Notes: generated by a model from the sequence alone, not told the origin. A DNA stretch of 18,047 bases from an uncultured Methanomassiliicoccales archaeon (GCA_938004075.1 CALKWP010000115.1:1-18047), one strand, 5' to 3'; positions 1 to 8,030 are shown, counted from the stretch's first letter. Numbers and translations: made by a program.

Positions 1-15
1 ACTTGGATGAACCAG

Positions 16-1071
16 TTATAACAAATTCTTCAAAATACCTGAAAAATCGAAGTGTTTGTGGATGCACAGATCCAGGGTGGACATTAGGTGTATGTTACCA
101 TCCCCCCGCAGAAACCTCTTGCTGGAGTAGTATGATATCAGCTTGTTCTTCAATGTGCTGTATTCTTCATAATCAGACACGATGTGCATCAGAGCAGATT
201 CAAAACTGCCGCTCACAAGGAATACGGTTGGGGAGGATTCAAGCACAAATTTAACACCATTTTTTCTTTCCTCCAGCATGCAATCTGGGTTGAACAGAAT
301 GTGTGAAAATACAAGTATCCCTTTCAATATTGAAAGGTTTGGTATGTTGACCTCATGAATCAGCCCATTATCGTGGAATTTCTGCCTCATGTTGGAAAGG
401 GTCTGGCGAGATACTTCAACAAGATTTGCAATTGAGTTGTCTGCCATCGTAGGATTGTTCACGATGCCTTCAAACGCTGCCTTCTCCTTGGTTGAGAAAT
501 CGTAAGCATCGAACTTTCGATATTTCAGGTCGACTTCAGGAATTTTATAAGGGGTGCTGCAGATGAGATGGCTCATTATGTATGAGAAATCAAAAAAATT
601 AATCAGGCTTGATACCTCGAATGGAAACATCACATAATGCCATGGTTTAGAAGTGAGCATCCTGTTCTTACTCAAAAAATGCTGAAGGTTGTCAACATCT
701 TTCTTGACCTCTGTGTAATTTCTTGAAATGCTGAACTGAATTGCAAAATCTTCCGAAGAAAGGAAAAGGAATGCATTGCTGTTCTCCCTGGCATAGCGAT
801 CACACAGCTCATTTCGCTTTTCCCTGGGCAAGGCATTGTCCAATTCACCATATGAGATTGTCAAGAGCTCTGCACCGATGTATTGAACCATAGGTATGCG
901 AATTTTATGAAAGAATGTTTGAGATTCCAGGCGCCTCCTTATCGCGGTTACTGTGGAAAGGTTGATGCCGGTGATCTCAGATAACTCACGGTCATTCTTC
1001 ATGGGGTATTTGATGAGGGCGCAAAATACCATGGTCTCCTTGTCAGTAAGCTTTCTCCCCATTCCAATCAT
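16..1071 (-). CDS. Tandem winged-HTH transcriptional regulator (Lrp/MarR-like, duplicated)
   Basis: A 351-residue protein with no membrane segment, probably a cytoplasmic DNA-binding regulator. Two helix-turn-helix units are visible. The first is at about residues 8-55, with a recognition region near 30-48 (RELSEITGINLSTVTAIRRR). The second is at about 192-240, with SIANLVEVSRQTLSNMRQK in the same role. Each is followed by an I-x-IP step (58-60 and 242-244) and then an alpha/beta region of roughly 90-130 residues, so the protein looks like an internal duplication. The ligand and targets cannot be told from sequence. The ATG at 1071 is chosen because a TATA-like box lies about 27 bases upstream, which fits a leaderless transcript; residue 4 is another possible Met start. 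It is separated by 144 bases from the glycosyltransferase gene and has its own promoter. Membership of a named family is inferred from fold pattern only. Confidence 0.75.
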   Translation of the reverse strand: MIGMGRKLTDKETMVFCALIKYPMKNDRELSEITGINLSTVTAIRRRLESQTFFHKIRIPMVQYIGAELLTISYGELDNALPREKRNELCDRYARENSNAFLFLSSEDFAIQFSISRNYTEVKKDVDNLQHFLSKNRMLTSKPWHYVMFPFEVSSLINFFDFSYIMSHLICSTPYKIPEVDLKYRKFDAYDFSTKEKAAFEGIVNNPTMADNSIANLVEVSRQTLSNMRQKFHDNGLIHEVNIPNLSILKGILVFSHILFNPDCMLEERKNGVKFVLESSPTVFLVSGSFESALMHIVSDYEEYSTLKNKLISYYSSKRFLRGDGNIHLMSTLDLCIHKHFDFSGILKNLL

Positions 1072-1094
1072 GAATAGATAATAGAGCTTTTTTG

Positions 1095-1101
1095 TATATA
1101 A
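1095..1101 (-). promoter_or_regulatory. TATA box of the regulator gene
   Basis: On the minus strand this reads TTATATA inside CCTTATATACAA. Its centre is about 27 bases before the ATG at 1071, the usual archaeal distance from TATA box to transcription start. The mRNA would therefore begin at or within a base or two of the start codon (leaderless). Confidence 0.6.
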
Positions 1102-1215
1102 GGCTTTCTTACAAATGTTAAAATTCTGTTATCAAAGTTACCAAAATATGAACTCATTAAAATATTCATTTCCAGAATCTATTCATAAAATATTTTAACC
1201 ATACAGAAGCCAGGT

Positions 1216-2406
1216 TCAAGTCACCCTTGAATATGATATTCCCTGCTGCTTCATTCGCCCCTCATGAACATCCTCGGTTTTTCGGTAAATAATCTCAAGT
1301 TTGTCAATGGATTTTTCCTTATCGAACATCGACACGCTCTCCACAGCTCTCTTTCCCATTTCCGGGGGGGCATCCAGGCAGGCGATTATCTTCTCGGCGC
1401 AATCTGCCGGCATATCTTCGAATAGGTACCCATTCTTACCATTTGAAATCACGTGGGGAATAACGCGATGGTTAACTCCAGCAACAGGCTTCCCTGTAGC
1501 CAATGCTTCGGTCATCACGATGCCGAGGGTTTCGAATTTTGAGGCGAGAACAAAAGTATCGCATGCCGCATAATATTCAGGCAGCAGCTCATCGGCAACG
1601 AATCCGGCAAATATTATCCGGTTCTCTAGGCCTTTTTCCCGAACCATCTTCTGATAATCCTGTTTTGCAGGTCCTTCTCCGACCACCAGCAATCTAGCGT
1701 CCGGCCTTGATTTTTCAAGAATTTTCATTGAGTCAATCACAAGCTCAAGATTTTTCTCGGATGATACTCTGCCAACATGAAGTATCACTTCCTTGCCAGT
1801 TAGCCCATGCTTCTCCCGAATTGCGTCTCCCTTCACATTCGGATTGAAAACTTCTGTATCAATGCCGGGAAACACCCAATCGGTGTATGCCATCCCAGGT
1901 ATCATTGTTTCAAGCTCTTCGATTGCGCTTTTGGACGGTGCCGCAACGCCGTCGCTGCGTCTGCAAAGCGGTTTCAAGTACATCCATGCAAGATTACTCA
2001 GGAACTCAGGGTCCAGGTTGAAAGGGTAATACTGAGCTACTTCGGTGACCCATGTATGAAAGTGCATCAAGACGGGAAGTTTAAGTATCCTGGAGGACAT
2101 CATCGCCTTGAAACCCATGAACGCCACGCCATGCGAGTGTATCATCTGGATGTCATTTTCCTTCAATAACCGGTCCTTTCGTGAAGACAATGACAATGCC
2201 ATCCTGTACTGGGGATACTGAGGGAACTCTTTTGCTTTGAATAGGAAGGTGTGCTCATCCTCCACTACCTTGCCGCTCGGGTCTTCCGGTGCGAATATGA
2301 AAATCTCATGGCCTCTCCTCTCGAGGCCTTCCCTGAACTTCAGAATGCTGGATACGCAACCATCACGCCCTGGAAGCCAGGAATCCGTGAACATGGCAAT
2401 TCTCAT
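1216..2406 (-). CDS. GT4-family glycosyltransferase (GT-B fold)
   Basis: A 396-residue retaining glycosyltransferase of the GT4 type. The N-terminal acceptor domain starts with MRIAMFTDSWLPGRDG, the usual glycine-containing loop, and has HSHG at 90-93 and HFHTW at 115-119. The C-terminal nucleotide-sugar domain has HVGR at 210-213, EKN at 217-219, GEGP at 243-246 and the E-x7-E motif (E292 and E300, in FETLGIVMTEA). There is no signal peptide or membrane span, so it should act on the cytoplasmic face. Lipid-acceptor enzymes (glycosyl-diacylglycerol, PimA-like) look similar, but sugar and acceptor cannot be assigned. The ATG overlaps the stop of the ThiD-like gene as ATGA and has a strong Shine-Dalgarno 5 bases upstream, so translation is coupled. 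It is the last gene of the MFS-kinase-GT4 run. Confidence 0.9.
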   Translation of the reverse strand: MRIAMFTDSWLPGRDGCVSSILKFREGLERRGHEIFIFAPEDPSGKVVEDEHTFLFKAKEFPQYPQYRMALSLSSRKDRLLKENDIQMIHSHGVAFMGFKAMMSSRILKLPVLMHFHTWVTEVAQYYPFNLDPEFLSNLAWMYLKPLCRRSDGVAAPSKSAIEELETMIPGMAYTDWVFPGIDTEVFNPNVKGDAIREKHGLTGKEVILHVGRVSSEKNLELVIDSMKILEKSRPDARLLVVGEGPAKQDYQKMVREKGLENRIIFAGFVADELLPEYYAACDTFVLASKFETLGIVMTEALATGKPVAGVNHRVIPHVISNGKNGYLFEDMPADCAEKIIACLDAPPEMGKRAVESVSMFDKEKSIDKLEIIYRKTEDVHEGRMKQQGISYSRVT

Positions 2407-3248
2407 TCCGGACCTCCCGAATTTTCGTGCTTATTCAATCCAAAATTTGTGATTTTACCTGAAGATACATCACTCCGAGTATGGAATCTCAAGTATGGGC
2501 TGCCATCCACTTTGGCCTGTGAAAGTGCAAGAGTCATGTCCAGCTTTGCTTTTCTAACCGCATCAAGAGTGTCCATCCCGATTGATAAATTTCCCGCGAT
2601 AAGTGATGAGTATGCGCAACCTGTGCCCCTGACTTTCACATCAATATGTTTGCCAGGAATAATCTGGCAGCCAGATGAATCACAGAACACGTCTGTGCCT
2701 ATCGAAACTTTGAAATGACCGCCCTTTAAAAGGACGGCCCCTGGTCCGCTATCCATAATAATATTACATACGTCCTCAGCCATTTCCGGGTCATCTGCCT
2801 TCAGACCAGTGAGTATTTCCGCTTCAGGTGCATTTGGAGTAACCATATGGGATACGGGAAATATATCGTGGATGTATGCATCCATGATTTCATCATCAAT
2901 CACACTGGCACCCGTGCTTGTCATGAATATCGGATCTGTTATTATCGGAATTCGAATATCTGAAAGATATTCAGCAAGTATTTTAGCGAGTTCATGGCTG
3001 CCCAGCATGCCAAGTTTTATTGCGCCCGGAGTCTCGCACTCGAGAACCGTGTCAAGTTGCCTCACGATGAATTCCGCAGGCGCTGGCAGATGCTCAGTGA
3101 ATGCTTTTGAATTCTGAACCGTGAGAGTGCTGGCTATCGGAAGGCAATGCACGCCAAGGAATTGCAATGCCCGAAAATCGGCAGAGAGGCCTGAATATCC
3201 GGATGGGTCCAACCCCGCTATGCAGAGAACGGAAGGCATGAAACCCAC
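2403..3248 (-). CDS. thiD: ThiD-like hydroxymethylpyrimidine (phosphate) kinase
   Basis: A ribokinase-fold kinase. ThiD phosphorylates HMP and HMP-phosphate for thiamine synthesis; pyridoxal kinase is a close relative. Hallmarks in order are VLCIAGLDPSGYSGLSAD at the start, TVQNS, KLGMLGS, DPIFMTSTG, TPNAPEAEILTG, AVLLKGGH and VRGTGCAYSSLIAG, which carries the GTGC anion-hole/catalytic loop. No ThiN domain follows, unlike many archaeal ThiDN proteins. The frame is open up to an ATG at 3314, which would give 303 residues and a 15-base gap from the MFS gene. I chose the GTG at 3248 because an AGGTGG lies 4 bases before it and family similarity begins just inside; the ATG at 3239 is also possible. 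Its stop overlaps the GT4 start. No other thiamine gene is in the window. Confidence 0.82.
   Translation of the reverse strand: MGFMPSVLCIAGLDPSGYSGLSADFRALQFLGVHCLPIASTLTVQNSKAFTEHLPAPAEFIVRQLDTVLECETPGAIKLGMLGSHELAKILAEYLSDIRIPIITDPIFMTSTGASVIDDEIMDAYIHDIFPVSHMVTPNAPEAEILTGLKADDPEMAEDVCNIIMDSGPGAVLLKGGHFKVSIGTDVFCDSSGCQIIPGKHIDVKVRGTGCAYSSLIAGNLSIGMDTLDAVRKAKLDMTLALSQAKVDGSPYLRFHTRSDVSSGKITNFGLNKHENSGGPE
2412..2418 (-). promoter_or_regulatory. Ribosome binding site of the GT4 gene
   Basis: GGGAGGT on the minus strand, ending 5 bases before the ATG at 2406 and lying inside the last codons of the ThiD-like gene. It fixes the GT4 start and supports translational coupling. Confidence 0.8.
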
Positions 3249-3329
3249 ATACCCACCTGCTGATTTAACCTTGACGGTGGGCGGTTGGAGGGCAATCATA
3301 CGAAAGCCAACCATGTGATGCCTGGCAAT

Positions 3330-4610
3330 TCACTTTCTTGCTATCTGCCTGATTATCGGCCAGAAGAATGAAGGCTTGTGCTCGGCGTCATCAATCGGAT
3401 AGAAGAACAAGAAGTAGAACACAGTTGAAGCCACGTACAGCGCGGTGGCTATCATGAAAGGTAGCAGCAGGTTTCCCATATCCCATAGGAAACCGCCAAT
3501 GAAAACGCCGATTGCGTGTGTGAACATCCAGGCGAATCCGGTGACACTCTGCGCAGTCGCGCGGAAGGAATGAGGTAGCTGGCTCATCATGAATGATGTC
3601 ATAATCGGACCCGGCACATTCATTAGCGCAGCTCTAACGAAGAAAAGAACAATCACTAACAGAAGCCAGGGTGTGAAAGGCATGATGAACATTGCGAGAA
3701 TGGATATTGCGTGAAATGCGGTCGTTATTGCGACGGTTCCTCTTCTCTCAGCCATCCTGGGCAGGTAGAAAGTCATCAATGCCATAATGAAAGAGAGCAT
3801 TGCGAATAAGATTCCGATGCTGCCAATATCCATTTCAAATCTGAGTTTGAAATAGATTGGAAAATAAGGAATTAGAACTCCCGCGCCAATTCCGGTGAAA
3901 GCCGATGGCAACGCGAATTTAAGGAGCAACATCCAGTGCTCCCGGGATGCCTTTTTTGATTCTACATGCTTGACTTTCTTGGGCTTGTCTGTTCTGACAC
4001 TGAGAAGCAATGCGATGGATGCGAATTTGATCAGGAACACCATGATGAAAATCATCCGGTAGGCGAGCTCATTGGCAAAACCAAAATTAGATATGAAGAA
4101 AAGCGGGATGAAGCCGCCGATAAGTGTTATTACACCGGAGCCAGAATTCGCGACTATCGAATTCAGGCTGAACAGGTATTTTCGCCGTTTCTGGGTTGTT
4201 TTCTCTGAAAGTAGCGCGCTGAACGCGGGACCGGTGAAACCGCTGCTGGCCCCTAGCAACACGGATGCCATTAGGAATGCGCCCATGGAATTGAAGAACG
4301 CGAAATGCATCATCCCGAGTGTTCCGAGTGAGAATCCCAGCAATATTGTCTTTTTACGGCCGAATCTGTCCGCGATGTATCCGCTGGCCAATAGCACGCT
4401 GACCTGGCTTACTTCCATAATCAGCGATAGAAGTCCAAAAATAACATAGGAATAACCCAGGACATTGAGGTAAAGCACCAGAACAAATCCGTTGATTGCA
4501 AATCCCATGTTATCTATGAGACCTGCTGCAATCAAACGTCTGGCTTCCCGGCTGAATCCGCCGAATTTGCCTTTCCTGCCGAATGAACTGAGGTACATTC
4601 GACTCCCCAT
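3330..4610 (-). CDS. Major facilitator superfamily transporter
   Basis: A 426-residue integral membrane protein with about 12 hydrophobic spans in two halves, joined by a basic cytoplasmic loop (around 205-230, with KPKKVKHVESKKASREH). The MFS motif A is clear at 77-87 (GYIADRFGRKK), between helices 2 and 3. The length is typical of the family. The substrate cannot be told; efflux-type and nutrient-uptake MFS proteins share these features. It is first in the minus-strand run with the ThiD-like kinase and the GT4 enzyme, so import of a vitamin precursor or export of a glycosylated compound are both only guesses. The ATG at 4610 is used; Met5 (4598) is an alternative. A weak TATA-like stretch (CTATATC, about 4629-4635 on the minus strand) lies in the 84-base divergent spacer shared with drg. 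Confidence 0.88.
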   Translation of the reverse strand: MGSRMYLSSFGRKGKFGGFSREARRLIAAGLIDNMGFAINGFVLVLYLNVLGYSYVIFGLLSLIMEVSQVSVLLASGYIADRFGRKKTILLGFSLGTLGMMHFAFFNSMGAFLMASVLLGASSGFTGPAFSALLSEKTTQKRRKYLFSLNSIVANSGSGVITLIGGFIPLFFISNFGFANELAYRMIFIMVFLIKFASIALLLSVRTDKPKKVKHVESKKASREHWMLLLKFALPSAFTGIGAGVLIPYFPIYFKLRFEMDIGSIGILFAMLSFIMALMTFYLPRMAERRGTVAITTAFHAISILAMFIMPFTPWLLLVIVLFFVRAALMNVPGPIMTSFMMSQLPHSFRATAQSVTGFAWMFTHAIGVFIGGFLWDMGNLLLPFMIATALYVASTVFYFLFFYPIDDAEHKPSFFWPIIRQIARK

Positions 4611-4643
4611 GCATATGTTGATTTAAAAGATATAGCCTGAATA

Positions 4644-4678
4644 AATCAAATAGACAAAATATATAATCTCATTTGATT
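4644..4678. repeat. 8-bp inverted repeat bracketing the drg TATA box
   Basis: AATCAAAT at 4644-4651 is exactly inverted as ATTTGATT at 4671-4678. The similarity extends outward with one extra base on the left. The 19-base centre contains the drg TATA box. It may be an operator for the divergent MFS/drg pair, or chance in AT-rich DNA. Confidence 0.35.
4659..4666 (+). promoter_or_regulatory. TATA box of drg
   Basis: ATATATAA, with its centre about 32 bases before the ATG at 4695. This predicts a transcription start near 4688 and a leader of only about 6 bases. Confidence 0.6.
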
Positions 4679-4694
4679 ATGCCCAGAACGAATT

Positions 4695-5798
4695 ATGGCA
4701 ACAATCGAAGAGCAGATAAAAGAGATTCAGGATGAGATGGACAAGACCCAGAAGAACAAGGCGACCCAGCATCATCTCGGCAAGCTGAAGGCAAAGATTT
4801 CCCGATTGAGGGACGAGGCGGAGAAGCGCCGTAGCTCGGGCGGGGCCACTGGCACAAGCTATGCCGTGAAGAAGTCCGGTAACGCCACAGTGGGTTTCGT
4901 GGGATTTCCCAGCGTTGGTAAAAGTACTCTGCTCACAAAGATCACCGAGGCGAAGAGTGAGATCGCTGCTTACGAATTCACGACGCTGGACGTCATACCC
5001 GGAGTCATGGCCTACAGGGGAGCCAGAATCCAGGTTCTGGATATGCCGGGAATGGTCAAAGGGGCAGCTACTGGCAGGGGCCGTGGCAGGGAGATACTTT
5101 CAGTCATCCGTTCATTGGACCTTGTCCTTCTGTTCCTTGATGTCCATAACATCCATTGGGAAGTCCTTGAGAAGGAGCTTTATGCTTCGGGCGTGAGGTT
5201 GAATGGACGACCCCCTGACATCAACCTTTCCAAGAAGGACAGGGGCGGCATTGAGATACACCATACTCTTGAACTCACTCACATGGACGAAGAAATGGCC
5301 GTGGATATAGTCAGGGAATATGGTTTCATCAACGCCGATGTGGTAATCCGCGAGGATGTTACCGAGGACAGGTTGATAGATTTCCTGTCCGGCAACCGAG
5401 TTTACATCCCTGCCATCCTGGTTCTCAATAAAATTGATATGATTGACAAGAGCCAGGTTGTTAAGATCCGCAAGAAGCTGAAAAGCTGGAAGGTCATACC
5501 CATCTCCGCTGACAAGGAGATAGGCATTGCCGAATTGAAAGAGGAGATTTACAACGCGCTGGATTTCATCAGCGTCTATATGAAACCTCAGGGAAAGCCA
5601 GCAGACATGAAAGAGCCGATGGTGGTGAAGTCAGGCTCGACCGTCGGCATGATTTGCGAGATAATTCACAGGGACTTCAGAAGGAAATTCCGGTACGCGA
5701 CAGTGTGGGGTGACAGCGCAAAATTCCCCGGCCAGATGGTTGGGCTGGAGCATGTGCTTTCCGACGGAGATATTCTCACGATAGTTGTCAAGAGATAA
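4695..5798 (+). CDS. drg: DRG-family GTPase (Obg-like, TGS domain)
   Basis: A 367-residue GTP-binding protein of the developmentally regulated GTPase group, conserved in archaea and eukaryotes and linked to translating ribosomes. It has a charged N-terminal helical region (1-60) and a P-loop GFPSVGKST at 70-78. The switch region is YEFTTLD at 93-99 and G3 is DMPGMVKGA at 116-124, followed by the Gly/Arg-rich GRGRGRE typical of Obg/DRG. G4 is NKID at 245-248 and G5 is SAD at 271-273. A C-terminal TGS domain (about 290-367) ends in VLSDGDILTIVVKR. All motifs are intact and the length is normal. The ATG follows a TATA box closely. The pcm gene starts 31 bases downstream on the same strand, so the two may be co-transcribed. 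Confidence 0.96.
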   Translation: MATIEEQIKEIQDEMDKTQKNKATQHHLGKLKAKISRLRDEAEKRRSSGGATGTSYAVKKSGNATVGFVGFPSVGKSTLLTKITEAKSEIAAYEFTTLDVIPGVMAYRGARIQVLDMPGMVKGAATGRGRGREILSVIRSLDLVLLFLDVHNIHWEVLEKELYASGVRLNGRPPDINLSKKDRGGIEIHHTLELTHMDEEMAVDIVREYGFINADVVIREDVTEDRLIDFLSGNRVYIPAILVLNKIDMIDKSQVVKIRKKLKSWKVIPISADKEIGIAELKEEIYNALDFISVYMKPQGKPADMKEPMVVKSGSTVGMICEIIHRDFRRKFRYATVWGDSAKFPGQMVGLEHVLSDGDILTIVVKR

Positions 5799-5829
5799 CA
5801 TTATTAACTTGGGAAACGGTTCCATATCG

Positions 5830-6477
5830 ATGTTCGATGAAGCTCGAAAGGATATGGTGGCCAAGCTTGTCAGAGCCGGTTACATAAAAAGCCAGAACGT
5901 CAGGGCGGCAATGGAAACGATACCTCGCCATGTCTTCGTTCCGGAAGAGATGCGAATGTACGCGTACTCAGACACTCCGCTCAACATTGGGGAAGGCCAG
6001 ACTATATCCGCGCCACATATGGTCGCCATGATGCTGGAGATACTTGAGCTCGGGAAAGGAATGATAGTTCTGGAGGTTGGCTGCGGTTCAGGATACCATG
6101 CATCCCTGGCTGCCTACCTTGTGGGGTCAGAAGGCCATGTATTCACAATAGATATAATCGAAAGCCTCACAAAACGTGCAAGGGCCAGCATCGCCCAGAT
6201 TGGGCTACATGATCGCATTGATGTGATACACGCGGACGGCTCCATCGGACTTCTGGACCATGCGCCGTTTGACCGGATAATGGCCGCCTGCAGCGCACCC
6301 AAGGTGCCGCAACCATTGATTGAGCAATTAGCTGACCCGGGCATCGCTGTGATTCCCGTGGGAACTAGCTTCTCTCAAAATCTTGCAATAGCCAGGAAGA
6401 AGAATGGCAAAGTGGCCATGGACGAGCAAAGAGGCGTTTCATTCGTGCCGATGCGCGGGGAATACGGAATAAAATAA
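5830..6477 (+). CDS. pcm: Protein-L-isoaspartate O-methyltransferase
   Basis: A repair enzyme that methylates isoaspartyl residues in aged proteins using S-adenosylmethionine. The 215-residue protein has the expected length for archaeal PCMT. It shows IPRHVFVP at 31-38, the active-site segment GEGQTISAPHMVA with Ser60, and SAM motif I LEVGCGSGYH at 81-90. An acidic motif follows around FTIDIIE (105-111), and ends with a typical RGVSFVPMRG. The frame stays open to a TTG at 5785 inside drg, but I use the first ATG because family similarity begins there. A TATA-like TTATTAA at 5801-5807 is centred 26 bases before it, allowing a leaderless transcript. It is cytoplasmic and ends 46 bases from the convergent HAD gene. 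Confidence 0.94.
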   Translation: MFDEARKDMVAKLVRAGYIKSQNVRAAMETIPRHVFVPEEMRMYAYSDTPLNIGEGQTISAPHMVAMMLEILELGKGMIVLEVGCGSGYHASLAAYLVGSEGHVFTIDIIESLTKRARASIAQIGLHDRIDVIHADGSIGLLDHAPFDRIMAACSAPKVPQPLIEQLADPGIAVIPVGTSFSQNLAIARKKNGKVAMDEQRGVSFVPMRGEYGIK

Positions 6478-6523
6478 GTGTTCTATCATTGAGCAATGAG
6501 CTGTCTCAATCTGATAAAAATAT

Positions 6524-7165
6524 TCAGTCCAGATGAGGGAGAATGTCCCGCAGATCATTGGATTCCACGACGACATCGGCTTCAGTTATTGTTTTTGAAT
6601 CAATGGGATTGAAAGCTATTCCCAATCCGCAAACCTCGAACATCGAAACATCCACCCAGCTGTTGCCTACGGCAGCGCATTTTGCAGGGTCTATGTCAAA
6701 ATCCTTTGCAATGGAAAGCAAAGCGCTGGCCTTGTCCCGCAACTCCACTCGAAGAATGCCGTCCCCTATAAGCTTCCCCTGTTCATCGGTCCTTAAGCCG
6801 TTTGAGATGACGCGATCAACCCCGCAAATCTCTCCGATATGATCTGCCAGAAGGTCTATTCCCCCGCTCACTATGCAGGTCCGGGCCCCGGTTGATTTGA
6901 TTGACTGGATGGCCTCTCTGGCACCTTCTATGAGTTTGGCACCCATAAGTATCTCTTTGATGTGGGAAGATGTGACGCCAGGGTTGATGCGCATCCATTT
7001 GGCGATGTCCGTGCGCATGAATTCCATGTCGTCAATCTCGCCGTTGCAGAATGCAGCCAGTGATTCCGAATTATCGGCTCCGAAATGCCTGTGAACCCAT
7101 TCCCATGAACTGCGCTCCGTCACGATAACGCCATCCAGGTCGAATGCAACCATATCGTATTTCAT
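6524..7165 (-). CDS. HAD-IB phosphatase, SerB-like
   Basis: A 213-residue soluble HAD-superfamily hydrolase resembling phosphoserine phosphatase. Motif I is FDLDGV (nucleophile Asp9, acid/base Asp11), followed by a small helical cap (about 20-75). Motif II is VSGG at 99-102, Lys145 fits motif III, and GNSWVDVSMF at 167-176 fills motif IV. In SerB that loop usually reads GDGxND, so the first Asp is replaced by Asn168 while Asp172 is kept. It could be SerB or another small-molecule phosphatase. The frame extends to a TTG at 7183, but the first ATG (7165) sits 8 residues before the nucleophile, as usual. It is divergent from the TraB gene across a 127-base spacer, with an A/T-rich TATA-like stretch near 7194-7204. 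Confidence 0.85.
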   Translation of the reverse strand: MKYDMVAFDLDGVIVTERSSWEWVHRHFGADNSESLAAFCNGEIDDMEFMRTDIAKWMRINPGVTSSHIKEILMGAKLIEGAREAIQSIKSTGARTCIVSGGIDLLADHIGEICGVDRVISNGLRTDEQGKLIGDGILRVELRDKASALLSIAKDFDIDPAKCAAVGNSWVDVSMFEVCGLGIAFNPIDSKTITEADVVVESNDLRDILPHLD

Positions 7166-7232
7166 ATTTTCATTTGCCAGCAAGCCATGGTGGTATTATT
7201 ATTTTCTGCCTTATCGCCAATACCAACAAGCA

Positions 7233-7246
7233 ATAATCTAGATTAT
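7233..7246. promoter_or_regulatory. Perfect 14-bp palindrome, candidate operator
   Basis: ATAATCTAGATTAT is perfectly self-complementary. It lies in the divergent spacer between the HAD phosphatase and TraB genes, about 17 bases before the TraB TATA box. This position would let a dimeric regulator affect both genes. No protein is known to bind it; the role is inferred from symmetry and place. Confidence 0.4.
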
Positions 7247-7263
7247 CTTGTTTGCACTCAAGG

Positions 7264-7271
7264 TTTTATAC
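7264..7271 (+). promoter_or_regulatory. TATA box of the TraB-family gene
   Basis: TTTTATAC, centred about 26 bases before the ATG at 7293. This spacing predicts a leaderless mRNA. Confidence 0.6.
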
Positions 7272-7292
7272 CCATAGTCATTTTCTCGCACG

Positions 7293-7985
7293 ATGATAAT
7301 CCTTGTAGGCGTTGGCCATGTTTTCGACATCGCGGAACAGGTCCGCCAGATAATCAGCGAGAAAGCCCCCGTTGCAGTTGCGCTGGAGCTGGACAGGAAC
7401 CGTTTATCGGTATTGCTGGCAAGGGACAGGGGCGAGGAGCTTCCCAGGCAGAGGGGAATGCTGGCCAAATTCCAGGAGAGGATTGCAAAGGATTTTGGCG
7501 TGGAGGCAGGGGATGAGATGCTTGCTGGCTACAAAACCGCTGAGACTCTGAATGCAAAGCTGTTCCTTATCGACATGGACATCAACAAAGTCATCATGCG
7601 CATCAACAGCCAGTTGACATTCAAGGAAAGAGTGAAAATGATAGGCGCGATATTCGCCACCCCGTTCATACGCAAGAAGACCGTTGAAAGGGAGATGGAG
7701 AGATACGCTGAACATGGCGAAGAATACCTGGAAGAGGTTGGCAAATCCATGCCTACCATCAAGCGGGTTTTGCTTGATGAGAGGAACGAGCACATGGCCA
7801 AATACCTGATGAAAATAGAGGATAATTTCGGAACTGTTCTTGCAGTGGTTGGCGACGGCCACGTTCCCGGGATATCGAAGTTGCTGGGCGAAAGGGTTCA
7901 TGAGTGCATCAGGCTCAAAGAAGTGAGAGGCTGGGTTCCAAGGCAAAATGACCCCACCAACATCAGTTTCACCTTTAACATCTGA
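7293..7985 (+). CDS. TraB/PrgY-family protein
   Basis: A 230-residue protein of the TraB/PrgY group (Tiki/GumN relatives, a putative metalloprotease fold). It begins directly with the first signature GVGH (6-9). ELDRNR follows at 32-37, LFLIDMD at 90-96, LDERN at 161-165, and the second signature GDGH at 187-190 is followed by VPG. These paired GxxH motifs and acidic residues are those proposed to bind metal. No membrane segment is obvious, so this looks like a compact soluble form, while some archaeal relatives carry a C-terminal membrane region. Function in archaea is not established. The start is fixed by a TATA box 26 bases upstream. The HPS-RraA gene follows 45 bases downstream with its own TATA-like box. 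Confidence 0.88.
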   Translation: MIILVGVGHVFDIAEQVRQIISEKAPVAVALELDRNRLSVLLARDRGEELPRQRGMLAKFQERIAKDFGVEAGDEMLAGYKTAETLNAKLFLIDMDINKVIMRINSQLTFKERVKMIGAIFATPFIRKKTVEREMERYAEHGEEYLEEVGKSMPTIKRVLLDERNEHMAKYLMKIEDNFGTVLAVVGDGHVPGISKLLGERVHECIRLKEVRGWVPRQNDPTNISFTFNI

Positions 7986-7992
7986 GCGATAG

Positions 7993-8000
7993 TTATTTAT
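7993..8000 (+). promoter_or_regulatory. TATA-like box before the HPS-RraA gene
   Basis: TTATTTAT, centred about 34 bases before the ATG at 8031. It would give a start near 8022 and a leader under 10 bases. It lies directly after the TraB stop codon. Confidence 0.45.
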
Positions 8001-8030
8001 CAGTCCAAATCGCATTACAGTAGTGATAAT

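Noticed and set aside
1072..1215. AT-rich spacer with repeated ATATTCAT-like words
   Set aside because: The repeats are short and imperfect, and expected in AT-rich DNA. Only the regulator TATA box is supported there.
5785..5829. TTG start extending pcm into the end of drg
   Set aside because: PCMT similarity begins at the ATG at 5830, and no ribosome site supports the TTG.
6488..6510. Hairpin ATTGAG/CTCAAT between pcm and the HAD gene as a terminator
   Set aside because: Only six pairs around an 11-base loop and no clear T-run; too weak to call.
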